Below are positions 11,861 to 23,149 of a DNA stretch of 64,000 nucleotides, piece after piece. The position numbers were made by a program, and so were the translations under genes. Source of the DNA: Diphasiastrum complanatum. Taxonomy: Eukaryota; Streptophyta; Lycopodiopsida; Lycopodiales; Lycopodiaceae. The notes below the pieces were generated by a model. It had not been told where the DNA came from and ran no database searches. It worked only from the letters and a program-made list of their open reading frames with translations. Positions within the stretch are counted from its first letter, which is position 1, and each line of letters starts with the position of its first letter. The DNA lies in the NCBI GenBank assembly GCA_029204225.1, contig CM055109.1, positions 38,866,844-38,930,843 of the forward strand. The letters run 5' to 3'.

Positions 11861-11992
11861 TCGTCATACTCATACCGAGAATATTTGGTTAAGTGGAATG
11901 ATCAGCCTGTTGAGAATGCCACTTGGGAAAGAGGCAGCGTCCTTTGCAAGATTTTTCCAGACTTTGTCTTAGAGGACCAAGACGGTTCTTAA
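11861..11992 (+). pseudogene. Chromodomain-like integrase tail
   Basis: Another frameshift around 11860 is needed to read the last segment. In that frame the residues YLVKWNDQP and ATWERGSVL have the aromatic/Trp pattern of a chromodomain, followed by a stop at 11990-11992. In chromoviruses this domain directs insertion to particular chromatin. The reading frame used by the upstream integrase instead runs on to a meaningless end at 11970-11972. Confidence 0.8.
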
Positions 11993-12003
11993 GGGGGAGG
12001 GAG
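11991..12003 (+). promoter_or_regulatory. Polypurine tract
   Basis: AAGGGGGAGGGAG lies directly before the 3' LTR; this is the primer for plus-strand DNA synthesis. Confidence 0.95.
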
Positions 12004-12361
12004 TGTTACGAGCTCGTAACCAGTGCCGAACCCTAGAGAACACAGATAGGTCAGATACCACAGTCAGGGTCGTGTCCAGCGTACATGACCAACAGGGCAA
12101 GACAGTGTGAGTAGTGTGCCCTAGCACGGTCCATAGCCATGGCGGGCCTAACACAGCCTAGGGACCCTGTCAGCAGGATAGGGCCCCCAGTTGGGTCCCG
12201 ACGTGCAGTCGGCCACGTCAGTGCCACGTGGCCGACACTTGGCAGTAGCATGCTACCAGTCCTCACACTAGGCTAGGAGGGGCTTACTCTATATTAGGGA
12301 GTAGGCAAGGTTGGGTGGATCAGTTAGTGTTTGCCCTACTGTGGTGTTAGGATCTATTACA
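12004..12361 (+). repeat. 3' LTR of chromovirus
   Basis: 358 bp, 351 identical with the 5' LTR. Six of the seven differences are transitions. It is followed by the second CCTTG copy (12362-12366). Confidence 0.97.
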
Positions 12362-12366
12362 CCTTG
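12362..12366. repeat. Target-site duplication CCTTG, right copy
   Basis: Matches 5960-5964 exactly. Confidence 0.95.
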
Positions 12367-15237
12367 GCCTTCATGAAAGTTGGTTATGGAGAGGAGGCTT
12401 TGTGGCTTTCTGAAGGAAGAAGAGGGGTGAGAGAGAGGAAAAGTGTGTCCAGTTTGATAAGGAGAGTTTAGAGAGAGCAAAAGCTTTCTTTTTCTCTCTG
12501 TCATTGCAAGTCCACTAAGAGAGTTTTCCCTGATGTGTAAATCTTACCTGTAGTTCCCTGTTCACTGACAATGGGGAAGGAAGAAATCTAAAGCAGATTG
12601 AAGGCAAACAACTGTGTGAAATCTGTTCACAGACATGCTAAATTAAATCTGATAGTTGCTGCTGAAGCAAATCTGAATTACAATGGATTTTGGAAGCCTG
12701 GAGTCCTGTGAAGCATTATCATTTCTACTGTTCTAAAGGAGGGCCTCATTCTATTGCTGTTTGCTGCTCTGAGAAGGAGGATCTGAATTACATCCCTGCT
12801 GTTGTTTCGAAAGAGTGACCTGTGGTGAAGAAATCCCACGCTGCCTAGGAAGAGAGTCGCTGCACCATCGCAACCTGATCTGTGCCATTGAGAGGCTGTT
12901 TTGAAGGGTGACCATTTGTGAAGGAAGAGACCACGGTACGTTGTTTCTGAGGAAGAGAGTGAAGGATGGCTATCTGCAGTTCTGATCAGAAGTCATGCTG
13001 TTTCTATGTTTTAGAGGGAGCGACTTGCACCAGTGCGAATTACTTCTATGAGAGAGAGCCTAAAGGCTGAGTGATTGCGCTTGTTTGTGGACCTTGTGCT
13101 GATGTGATTCATCATACTTTATGAGATACAAACTGCATGAAATACACACTTTTGTGCGTAGTGTTAACCTGAAGTTTCACAGTTTTCATATTTCAAATGT
13201 TAGTCTAAAATATGATAAGCTCATCAAGGCTTGAGAGCCTCACTTGCTATTGATTTTTCATTGTTAAACATGTCGGTTGCTTTGTTAGTTTAATTTGAGG
13301 TGAAACTTAAATTTGATTCACCCGCTATTCTATAGCATCTTGTACATTATAAAATTCATCACAATATGATCAAATGTCTAAATATATATATATATGTTTT
13401 AGGTTCTTTTTGTTTTGTTTTACAAAGTAACATAATGTACTATTTGCACAATACTAAATTTTGATTTTATAAACCTCACAAATTTTTTATTTTATGTTTT
13501 AAATTATAGTTCAAATTACAATTTGAAAACAATTATGACTTGTTTCTATAGTTATCAAAAAATCTAGACTCATGTAACTTTATAGCTTTATCATTATATA
13601 TTTCAATATAATTTTCTTTACAAAACAAGAAAACAAATTCTCAGAATATCAAAATAATTAGAAAAGAGTTTTAATGATTCAATGTTTTAGATGCTTGTGT
13701 GGTCAACACAACAATGATATAAGTAGGTACATCATTCCTATAGAACATGTGTCATAAAAAGATTGGTTATTCAAATCATAATACTTGACTTATGAGATTA
13801 GAGTACATGACGAGCTTGTAAAACTAGCTAGAATGATAAATTATTTGAAAAGCAAAGTGTACCTGGATAATGCTTATTAATAACTGAAGGATTTTCAAGG
13901 TCTATAACAAAAAAATTATAGCACCTCGATTTTGCAAATCACAGAGAATAACCTTTATACTTGCATATCTCTTGGTTATAGCAAAATTTAGTACTTCAAA
14001 TTTGAGTGCTTTGTTGACATATCTAGAAACTCTCAAAGTGGAGAAAAAATCTGTATAAAAAAGAGGGTGTGAATATATTCATTGATTATTGGAATTTTTC
14101 AAACTTTTAGAAATCACTATATTAAGGGTTTTTTTTTGTGATATTAAATTTCCTAAATATTTGTAAACATATATAAAATTGAAGACACTTCAAAATCTAA
14201 TGACAGTCATACTACATTCTGTAACCTACTTCAAAGATAACTAACTTTTGAATCTATAGAATAAGTACTAGTAAAAAGTGTGTTGTGCTAGCACATGAAA
14301 TATTTCCAATGGTATCTAGTATATGATTTAGTAAAGGTCGACCTAGAATAACAATCTCTAAAAAAGAAAATTGATGTAAATATTTTGATATTTTAAGTAG
14401 TTTTTATCTATACTTCTCTCACAAAAAAAAATATGAAAGAGACTTTATAGTTGTGGATGTTGATTGTAACAAGATTCTTTTGCTACTAAGTCCTTTTTCA
14501 AAGTGGCTACATCTTGTCATACATATTATTAAAAAACAACTATACTTATACTTGCACGAGTGTGCATAGTGATGCACTCAAAGAGTGCATAATGGAATTG
14601 TCCATAAGTGATAAAGATGTGAAAAAACATATTGCTATAAAGTCTTAAAAAACAAATTTTAACTGGCATATTTGAACATATCATTGGCATTGCACGTACC
14701 AGATACACAAAATTAGAAATAAGATATTGATATGTGTAATGTTTGTAAAACTCAAAGTGGAATCAAATTTAGATAGGTCAAAGTTTCATAATGGATATCA
14801 GCCATACTCTATTGTCGTTGTATTCAAACACCCACAAATGTCACAATCATGGTACTCTTTTTTTATATTTAAACTCTTGTATATGGATTCTCTTATGGTT
14901 TACATTTCTCCCATGTACGTATGACATGAATTTTGTCATCCAAATGGTAAAAGCATTTTTAAGTGTACAAATGTACAAAGCTCTTCTATAAGAGCAACTT
15001 TATTGTCATTTTTTGTGTGGTACAATGTGTTACTCCTATATTAACATATGTCAAAAGTTAGTTATATATGCAAGTATGCATAATTCTTCTAAACCCACAA
15101 AATGAACAATATAGGTAACTTCTTTTTCTCCATAATAAGATAGATCAACTACCCATGCTTCCAAGTTGTACTCTAATGATGTTTGCAAAAAATAAACACA
15201 TGCAAATCAATTTCATATTGATTGATAACAGCATGCA

Positions 15238-15279
<42 letters not shown>

Positions 15280-16089
15280 CCACACACACATATAACCAAG
15301 ACTCTACAATCCAAAATACAAATTTAAATAAATGAACAGACCACAACCAATTAGAAGATACTTGCATAATTTTTTTCTAAAATATGAGTCCACTTAATCT
15401 CCTTGACATCATTATACAATATCTAGATTTTACATCAAGTCAAAAAATAGACATAGCCACAATATTGAGCATAAAGTTTTCCGGTTTTAGAGCTCGTGAA
15501 CTTCACATATGTTGAATGGGAATGAGTCTAAGTCTCCATTGAAAAAAGACACTCTTATAAGCTACAACTAGGAGCACCATTTGTGTTTTTGTTTGGGCTA
15601 CTTTTCACTTTTTATGTACATTTACTTTTTATGATCTTTACTTCGTGTTTGATGCCTATGAAGATCATTCTTGCAATTTTTAATAAAGATATCTAGAGAG
15701 ATGATAAGTATGATTGAGTTACCATGTGAATTGAATTACTAATGTCTTTCTATAACTGTATTGAATTATCTTAGTATTCTACTCGTGTAAAATATTAAAT
15801 GTGATAAAGATAAACCCAAATATGTTCATCATTTTGAACCATGTATAAACTCAATCCCATCATATTCATCTTATAGAGTCTTTATTGTACTACCATTTTG
15901 ATCCTAGACTTATGTACAAGGTATGTGCATCCAATAACCTGATCATTTTACCTAGTCTTAAATAAGGATACAATGTTGTGAAGGTGTTGCTAAAGATTGG
16001 ATTTGCCTTGGGACAAAAACATTAAAACTTTATGAAAGTCAATATATCAATCTAAAGACATTTACTATAGTATCTTAGCTCATAATTGT
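12367..16089. other. About 3.7 kb without a recognisable gene
   Basis: The first 700 bp (to about 13100) are GC-richer and purine-rich but carry no long frame; the rest is AT-rich. A small (AT)n run is at about 13383. Reading frames at 14727-14991 are short and unlike known proteins. This may be very old repeat sequence. Confidence 0.45.
15242..15278. repeat. (TG)n microsatellite
   Basis: Continuous TG run followed by a short CACACA run, which together could form a hairpin. Confidence 0.95.
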
Positions 16090-18480
16090 TGCTTTGTGAA
16101 GGATATGAACCAAAAATTCAAGGTCATTGTAGATTGAACAAAGGAGCCCAAGACTAAATTGTACATGTTGAATGCTACAATTAAGGGGCAATATGGACTT
16201 ATCTCGTCCATTCCATCACAAACTGAACTGTGGCATAAAAGGCTTGGTCATTTGAACTTGGAAAGCCTTAGCTTAATGAGGAAATTGGAAATGGTGAAGG
16301 GATTTCCTATGATGGAAGACCACTTGAAGACAATGTGCGAGTCATGTGTGTATGGGAAGAAACATCGAGAGAAGTTCAAGTGTGGTGGTGTTGCAAGGGC
16401 GAAGAACATCTTGGATTTGATCCACACATATCTATGCAGGCCTATGAGGACTATGTCCATAGGTGGAGCATATTATTTTATGACCTTCATAGATGATATG
16501 TCTTGTAAGACGTGGATATACTTCTTAAAGAAGAAATAGGATGCTTTTTCCACTTATAAGAGCTTCAAGGCAACGGTTGAAAGTCAAACAGGTAGAAAGA
16601 TCAAGGTCCTAAGATCGGACAATGGAAGTGAGTACAAGTCTACTGAATTCAATGACCTTTGTGATCAATGTGGGATCAAAAGACAATTCACACAAGCTCA
16701 TACTCCTGAACTCAATGGTGTAGCTCAAGAATCGTACAATTGTGAAGAGCACTAGATCTATGCTTGTTGAGATGAAACTACCAAAGGATTTTTGGTCAGA
16801 GGCATGCAATACCGCAGTCTATCTTCAAAATAGAAGTCCTACCATTGTTGTACCAAAGATAACACCTGAGGAGGCATTTACAAAGAAGAAGCCAAAGGTG
16901 AACCACTTGCGAATATTTAGATGTAAGGCCTTTGTACACATTCCTAAGGAAGAGAGGCGTAAGCTTGATGTAAAAGCTGTGAAGTGCACCTTCTTAGGAT
17001 ATGATGATCGTGTGAAGGGCTATAGATGCTTTGATCCATTGGAGAACAAAATTCATGTTAGTCATGATGTTATCTTTGATGAATCTAAGATGTACAAAGA
17101 TAAGGATGCTGGATAGATACATCTAGTGGCAAAGATGGTATAGTGAGAATTCCTCTTGATGATGGACCATTTGTTGACATTCTTGGTGATGGAAAGATGG
17201 ATACACCTCATGATGCCGCTACTAAACCTCATGATACAACTTGGAGAAGTAGGGATAAACCGTTTGGTGCTAAGAGGATTGAAGTTGTAGGTGACAAATG
17301 TAAGGAGAATGATGTATCATGGGATACATACTCACCAGGAAGCCGATCATTTGACAAGAAGCTCCCCAAGTGGTTTGAGAGATTGATGGAGAGTCGTGAC
17401 ATTGATGACTTTCCTGAATCATCCATTTAGGGAGAGCTACAAAAATCAACAAGAGAGAGGACACAACCTTAAAGGTATGAGCCAAATTATGCTCTCTTAT
17501 CTAGCATCATTCAAATCAAAGAACCTTCAACTTATGCTGAGGAGAAGGATGATGGCATTTGGGTCAAGGCCATGGAAGAAGAGATAGAGTCAATTGCCAT
17601 GCATGGCACATGTAACTTGTTGGAACCACCAATTGGCAAGAAACCCGCACAAAGTAAAGGCATTGACTATTAGGAGACCTTTGCACCAGTGTGTAAGTGG
17701 AATACTTTATGTCTACTTGTTGCTTTAGCTTCACATTTTGGTTGGCCTTTACATCAAATGGATGTAAAATTTTCTTTTCTAAATGGTGAGCTGGAAGAAG
17801 AGGTCTTCATGGAACAACCTGAAGACTTTGTAACGAAAGAACAGGAGCATAAAGTATGTTGCTTGAAGAAAGTGCTCTATGTTCTCAAATAGGCACCACG
17901 TGCATGGTATAGCAGGATTGATGCCTACTTTTGTTTTAAGGGGATGGTGAGAACAAACTCTGATCCAAACCTTTATGTCTTATTCTTTGATGGTATGATT
18001 TCTTTGGTTACTTCTGATTATGGCTTGGCATACAGGAAGCATGAAGGTGTACCTGAGTTATGTGGCTATGTAATTGCGGATTGGGGAGGTGATTATGATG
18101 ATTGTAGATCTACCATAGGGTATATATTCCAGCTTCGTGGTAGTTGCTTTTCCTAGTCTAGTAAGAAGAAACGTATAGTTGCTTTATCCACAATAGAAGC
18201 AGAGTATAAGGCAATTTGTAGAGCAACACAGGAAGCCATTTGGTTGAGGCAAATCTTGGATGAGATGGACATGAAGCAGGAAAAACCTACGATTACACAT
18301 AGCGATAGTCAGAGTGACATTCAGCTAGTAAAGAATTTGGTGTTTCATGCGAGGACCAAACTCATCCCCTTCGATAGGTTCTTTTACAACCTGCTTCATG
18401 GGAGTATCAATGCTCTTGCAATTTTTCATATGAAATTTCTTAAGCATAGAAAGAGCATATCTAGATTGACTAATAATGCA
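16090..18480 (+). pseudogene. Ty1/copia pol remnant (integrase, RT, RNase H)
   Basis: Domains appear in copia order: GAG-pre-integrase (LWHKRLGHLNLESL, about 16230), integrase with TFIDDMSCKTW (about 16480) and RSDNGSEYKS (about 16615), a connection segment with KVKCTFLGYDDRVKGYRCFDP-like sequence (about 16975-17040), RT N-terminal half (PLHQMDVKFSFLNGELEEEVF, about 17745), and RNase H (about 18060-18400, with ADWGGD and STIEAEYKA). The RT part with the catalytic YVDD is missing; sequence jumps at about 17990 from RT to the start of RNase H. In-frame TAG codons occur at 16537, 17428, 17671, 17890 and 18154, four of them plausibly from CAG, and several frameshifts separate the blocks. No LTRs are attached. 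Confidence 0.92.
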
Positions 18481-18660
18481 TGATCTTGATAAACATCTAC
18501 TTATAGGCCTAAGATCTAGTGAAGCTCATCTAGATCTTGCATTTTGAATTCACTACCTAATGCCCTTTTTGTCTCATCAACAAGTTTCATGCAATTTCCA
18601 CTCAAGATGATATAATCTACATAAATGATGAGAATAACAAGATTGCTATTTACAAACTTT
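18481..18660 (-). pseudogene. Ty1/copia RT fragment
   Basis: On the minus strand this short stretch reads as the central RT region, with YVDYIILSG in place of the usual YVDDIILTG and a following ALGSEFKMQDL segment. It directly abuts the end of the plus-strand copia remnant at 18480, marking a junction between two oppositely oriented elements. Confidence 0.75.
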
Positions 18661-19010
18661 ATAGAAAAAAGACAGATCTAAAATAAATCTCTAAAAGACT
18701 GAGCTAGAATGCTCAAGAGAGTTCAAGCTTGAAAGCTTGATAGAGAGCTAACAATAATACTTTCTGATTGTGAATGATCTGCTTGATAAGAGCGCAACAA
18801 GCGTCGTGTAATAATACTCAACTCCTTCACAATTCACAATGTTATTTCAGATGATCAAAGAGATGTATAAATAGTTGATTTATACTAAGTAATTAGGTCG
18901 TCAAATGGGATTGTCAGTTGGCTGGTGTCCGCTGACATTCATCCAGTTCAAAAATTGATTTCTAATAAGTGGTGGAAATTGGCCGTAAACAGTCTGTTTT
19001 CATAAATGAA
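18661..19010 (-). other. Possible LTR fragment, minus strand
   Basis: The minus strand has a TATA-like TATTTATACATC near 18870 followed by a pyrimidine/purine-mixed leader, as in a U3-R junction. Neither LTR end is defined. A short duplicated phrase, GGCGACAGTGT, lies just above at about 19024 and 19042. Confidence 0.3.
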
Positions 19011-20260
19011 CTAAAATTGCCACAGGCGACAGTGTTGCAAAAAGGCGACAGTGTCAGGTTTTGCGAAAAACCCGACAATGTCGTAATAAGAGATTCCTAT
19101 AATAGGATGGTAAGAATACTCATGCATCTGCTGCTTCTCATGAATTGTTTGGAGACACTGGTCCTTTGACAATTTGAGACCTGGTTCCATTGGTGAGAGA
19201 GCTAACTTGAAATTAATCTGATTATATCTGACTAACATGTTGTAGATGTACTTCTGTTGTGTAATGTAGACCAACTTATGTATTCTGTCTCTGTGGATTT
19301 GTATACCAGAGCAGAAATGAGCTTCGCCCTGATCGGTCATGTCGAATTCGGAAGATAGCATTGTCTTGGCCTCTTTTATTAGATTGATACTGTTGCTAAA
19401 AAGCAATGTATCATCCATGTATAAAGTGATCATGATAAAAGACTGTTGCAGTGCTTTGAAGTAAACATTTGAATATGAAGAGCTAGGTGTGTAGCTGTGA
19501 TCAATAAGGAAAGTATTAATCCTTTGAAACCATGCTCGAGCAGATTGCTTCAAGCCATAAAGTGCCTTATGGAGTTTACGCACATGATTGTGTTTATCCT
19601 CGATAACATAAACTTTGGGTTGCACATGTAAATGTCTTCTTCAATAACTCCATTGAGATATGCTGTCTATACATCCATTTGATGTATTTCCAAATCTACT
19701 ACAGTGACAAATGATAGCAAAAGTTGAATCGAAGAATGCTTGACTATCGGACTGAAGGCCTTAGTGTAATTGACGTTGTATACTTGAGAAAATCCTCTGA
19801 CGACAAGTCATGCCTTTCTCCTGTTGATACTTCCACTCTTTATTTATAGCCTCTTTCTAGAGATCTGAATAAGGTTGACTAAGTGCCTCTTGAACAGATG
19901 TCGGTTCTTGAACAAGATATGCTGTAGACTCATCGATATAACTCATGGGTGGTTTGCTAGTCCTTGAAGATCTTCTGGGTAATAGAGGAAGTTGATCATT
20001 TCCATCATACTGTAGTTGCTGAACTGCAACAACATCATCTTCTGATTCGCCTTTGATTTGTTGTTCGTCAAAAGTAGAAGAGCTTGGACCTTCAATGGGA
20101 ATAGTCGACTGAGGAACTGGAAAGTTTAATATGTCAGAGAATCTGACAGGTCGGCTACATGGGAAGTGTCTTTTCCCTTGAGGCCTTGAGACTGATCTTC
20201 GATGAAGATGACATCCTGTTTAGTGAATATCTTTAACTCAATTGGATCGAACAACTTGTA
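19011..20260 (-). pseudogene. Ty1/copia connection domain and RT
   Basis: Read from high to low coordinates, this shows the integrase-RT connection (YKLFDPIELKIFTKQDVIF at about 20250-20200), the RT start (QEALSQPYSDL and EAINKEWKYQ around 19900-19850) and a long open part, 19625-19011. The open part contains LHKALYGLKQSARAW and the catalytic YMDDTLLF motif. The early RT part is broken by stops and frame changes. RNase H is missing beyond 19011. At 20260 the element is cut by a plus-strand LTR fragment. Confidence 0.9.
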
Positions 20261-20261
20261 G

Positions 20262-20706
20262 GATGGAAATGGTCCAATAGAATTTAGAGGTGAATGGATC
20301 AATGGTCCAATAGGATTAAGAGGTGGAAAAAGTGTGGGGTAATCATAGTTAAGCATTGTGGTAGCTCGTGGATCTACTAGTATCATTGTACTTCTCATTT
20401 GAATCTAATTGATTTTGGAGATTGAGTGTTATTGGTTTCCTAGCTTTCTCTCTCTACCCAAGAGCTATTGATGATTTTCTCTCTCAACCCAAGGAGAGCA
20501 GCTTGTTTTTACTTAGATTACTTTTGGAACACTTCCCACACATGTGAGTGAGAGTTGGAAGTGATTGAATGCATGTAGTAGTGTGTTTTTGCCATAGAAT
20601 CAAAGATAGATTTGGAATCTCAATCTAGTCTTGATCTTGGTGCATCTACACACCTTAGGAGATCACAAGTACATGTTGTGGACAGTCCACACATGTGAAA
20701 TTAACA
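20262..20706 (+). repeat. 5'-truncated copia LTR
   Basis: 445 bp ending in TTAACA immediately before a PBS. The reverse complement of 48007-48451 matches it closely, so it is the 3' two-thirds of the 652-bp LTR described at 48007-48658. The U3 start has been lost at the junction with the minus-strand RT remnant. Confidence 0.88.
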
Positions 20707-20719
20707 TGGTATCAGAGCC
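20707..20719 (+). promoter_or_regulatory. Primer-binding site (initiator tRNA-Met)
   Basis: TGGTATCAGAGCC directly follows the LTR end at 20706. Only a short leader remains before unrelated sequence begins at about 20780. Confidence 0.9.
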
Positions 20720-20778
20720 TACCTAAGGTTACCATGCATTTTGATCCATTTGAGTGAAAACTTTTCATCAATCTTGAG

Positions 20779-21417
20779 CTAGAAATTGTCAAGAACCATT
20801 TTTCTAGCTATCTTGTCTAAATTTGGATCAAAAGAGATCAATAGGGCATTGATTGGGTCTGACCTGGTACTATACGGAATCAGGTGCTCGAACACATGTG
20901 AGGAAGCAATCTGTTTGAAGGTAATGGGTTCTCCGTTCAGAGCTCTCAATAGGTATTTCATATTTTTGTTGGAAATGGTATACTCTTGCTCCGGTAAGAA
21001 TATAGAAGCAAGAGCAAATTGCACAAAGCTTTTGAGATTGGGGTCTCTAATATAAGAGAGTCTATAGCCCCTTTTCTCGAGATAAGCTTCTTCCTGAAAA
21101 ACTCCACTCTCAGTGATGAAGTCAGGTTTTGTAATAGGCATATTGTCGTCCATAGGCAAACCTAAGGCACAACAATAAAATCCTTCTGGAATATTGACCT
21201 TTTGATTCTGGACAGTGGTGAAAATATGTCCTTCCTCTGTCTCGCTCAAATTTTGGATCAGCTCATGGCACACATCCGTAAGGATTAGTGAGGAATCGAA
21301 TTGAAGAAGTCCTTCAATTTGTGCTCCTATAGCTAATGGTTGTAAAACCGGTAAGACTGGTTTTGGGGATGCATAATGCTGTAATGCTAGTAAGCAATAC
21401 AAGAAGTCAAAAGACAA
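20779..21417 (-). CDS. 212-codon reading frame, possible plant transposon-associated protein
   Basis: An uninterrupted minus-strand frame among heavily mutated neighbours. The product is a mixed alpha/beta-like sequence without signal peptide or membrane segment. Notable segments are an ICCALGLP-like stretch (YCCALGLPMDD), a KRGYRLSYIRDPNLKSFVQ segment and LRALNGEPITFKQI near the C terminus. Their order loosely recalls the 'putative plant transposon protein' domain found near plant LTR elements (Transposase_32 type), but I cannot confirm it by eye. The upstream neighbour is the leader of a plus-strand copia element; the frame lies between two such elements and may be a truncated piece of a third. 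The start at 21417 is the first ATG and is not supported by other signals. Confidence 0.45.
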   Translation of the reverse strand: MSFDFLYCLLALQHYASPKPVLPVLQPLAIGAQIEGLLQFDSSLILTDVCHELIQNLSETEEGHIFTTVQNQKVNIPEGFYCCALGLPMDDNMPITKPDFITESGVFQEEAYLEKRGYRLSYIRDPNLKSFVQFALASIFLPEQEYTISNKNMKYLLRALNGEPITFKQIASSHVFEHLIPYSTRSDPINALLISFDPNLDKIARKMVLDNF

Positions 21418-22296
21418 AAAATATAGAATACAAGTCCACCTGCGTGCGAGACAATTCTGTAAAGGATCTATAGATCCACAAGTTTGCTAGTAAGTGAGAC
21501 GCGATTTGTAAGAGAATTGTATTCTTCTCACGCCAATGCACTACGTGGATCTGTCATGCAGTGCCTGAAGAATCAAGAAAATCAATAGATGATATTGTAG
21601 CTGTTGTGCACATTATTAATCTATATGATTGCATGATCTTAAATGTAAATTTGTCTGATACAATTCGTGTGTCTAATTCACTTGCTCATTTGATTCCGCA
21701 CTTTTGTTTGATATTGTTGAATGCTGTATTAATTTGTTAATGTAGATCAGCAATGTCTGACTACTCTTTGAAGAATTGTAGGAATGATATAGCCGATAGT
21801 GACCAGCGATCATATCTGAATTCTTGACGAACTAAATCTTGTTCGCAAATCCTTTCGCTTCTTGTTTCGTCTCGCTTCGCGTCGTGATCACTTGGCCATA
21901 AGGGTAAATCAATTACAGAGCCCATCTAAGTTTCATTTTGTTTCGTTTCGTCTCATCTTGTTTCATCTCATCTCGTGTTGTTGCAGAGCCTGATTGATCT
22001 TGTTGTGAACTCTTTCGCTTCGTTTCGTTTTGTGTTGTTTTGTGATCTCTTTGCTTCCAGCATAAATCAATGTCACAGCTCATTTAAGTTTCGTTTTGCT
22101 TCAGTTCATTTCGTTTTCTTCCAGATTTCATCTCATTTTATTTCATTGTGTTACAGAGCCTAATTGATCCAACTCGAACAGAAATAATTTGAGTTTCGTG
22201 AAAAGTTTCGTGAATCATTCGTGATTTAATTTTATCAGTTTGTCACCAGAGTTTTAGCTAGAATTTGCATTTTCTGAGTGCATTTTTTTCGCATCA
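21418..22296 (+). repeat. Putative LTR with internal tandem duplication
   Basis: Sequence up to GCATCA at 22296 precedes a PBS, so its last part is an LTR end. Within it two related blocks, starting at about 21905 and 22063 (period about 158 bp), share TAAATCAAT, a TTTCGTTTC-rich middle and CAGAGCCTGATTGATC-like ends. The LTR start is not identified. Confidence 0.5.
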
Positions 22297-22297
22297 G

Positions 22298-22310
22298 TGG
22301 TATCAAAGCC
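22298..22310 (+). promoter_or_regulatory. Primer-binding site, one-base variant
   Basis: TGGTATCAAAGCC begins one base after the LTR end; compared with the usual site it has A in place of G at the ninth position. Confidence 0.8.
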
Positions 22311-22410
22311 TACCTTGTCATAATTTGACATAGCCGAAAAGCTATCAGATCTAGGAGGCTAAAGCATTCAAACAATCAACCATCAACAAGTGTACACGAA
22401 TTCAGAAGCA

Positions 22411-23145
22411 ATGGCTTCAATCAACAGCATACAATCCAAGATCTGTACAGTCCTAGATTTGTCAGGATCTAACTTTCTAACATGAAAAGTTAAGACATCG
22501 ATGATACTAAAGGGTGAAGGATTATTCCCCTAGGTGGATGGCATAGAGGATATGCCTACAACAATAGGCAAAGAGCTACGTGAATGGAGGGAGAAAAATG
22601 ACAAGGGAGTAGCCTTGCTATCATCATCCATCCAGGATAGTCTCACACTTGACCCGGCTACACTCTCCAAGGCAAAGGAGATGTGGGATACACTGCTCAG
22701 GAGATTTCAAACAAAATCACACAGTCAAATAATGATGCTGGAAGATCAGTTGACAAATCTGCAATGAGATGGCAAAGACCTCATTTCTTTGTAAGGAAGA
22801 TGAAGGATCTATTCCTATCACTACACAATTCTGGAGCAAAAAATGCACTGTCAGCAGAGAAACAACTTACTTACCTGTTGAGAGCCTTACCTAGATCTTT
22901 CCAGACAACCAGAACTCTGCTTGCAAAAGATCCTACAATGAATCTCGAAAAGACAATTGTCGAGATTCGAGAGGAAGTCGAGGCTCGAGATCATCTTGAT
23001 CACAAGGATGCTTCTGACCAAGCCCTCTACAACAACAAAGAAAAGACAAAGCAACAATTCAAGCCTAAGAGGGACTCCAATCAAAGGCAGGATTGTGATC
23101 AACAAGCAAAGGGAACCAGCAAAGGCAAATGGAAGAACAAAGGGA
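22411..23145 (+). pseudogene. Ty1/copia gag remnant
   Basis: ATG 22411 lies about 100 bp after the PBS. The protein begins with an SKICTVLDLSGSNFLT-like copia gag opening and contains AKEMWDTLLRRF and a QIMMLEDQLTNLQ segment, as in copia gag (UBN2-type). Stops are seen near 22480 (TGA where Trp is expected), 22530 (TAG) and 22765 (TGA); a frameshift near 22770 leads to the remaining C-terminal, Lys/Gln-rich part to 23145. At about 23150 sequence changes abruptly to a minus-strand copia integrase. Confidence 0.88.
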
Positions 23146-23149
23146 GGTA

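Larger units (their letters stand above)
5965..12361 (+). mobile_element. Complete, defective Ty3/gypsy chromovirus (6,397 bp)
   Basis: The element has two 358-bp LTRs (TGTTAC...TTACA), a 5-bp target duplication, a PBS for initiator tRNA-Met, a polypurine tract and domains in the order gag, zinc knuckle, protease, RT, RNase H, integrase, chromodomain-like tail. This order and the C-terminal chromodomain place it among chromoviruses of Ty3/gypsy. The coding region carries six in-frame stops and at least three frameshifts, so it cannot encode its proteins. The LTRs differ at 7 of 358 positions (six transitions), so it inserted relatively recently compared with the copia debris around it. Confidence 0.96.

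Noticed and set aside
11244-11972. Integrase frame reading to the stop at 11970 as a true C-terminus
   Set aside because: After about 11860 the frame loses similarity, while the shifted frame gives a chromodomain-like tail and a stop next to the PPT.
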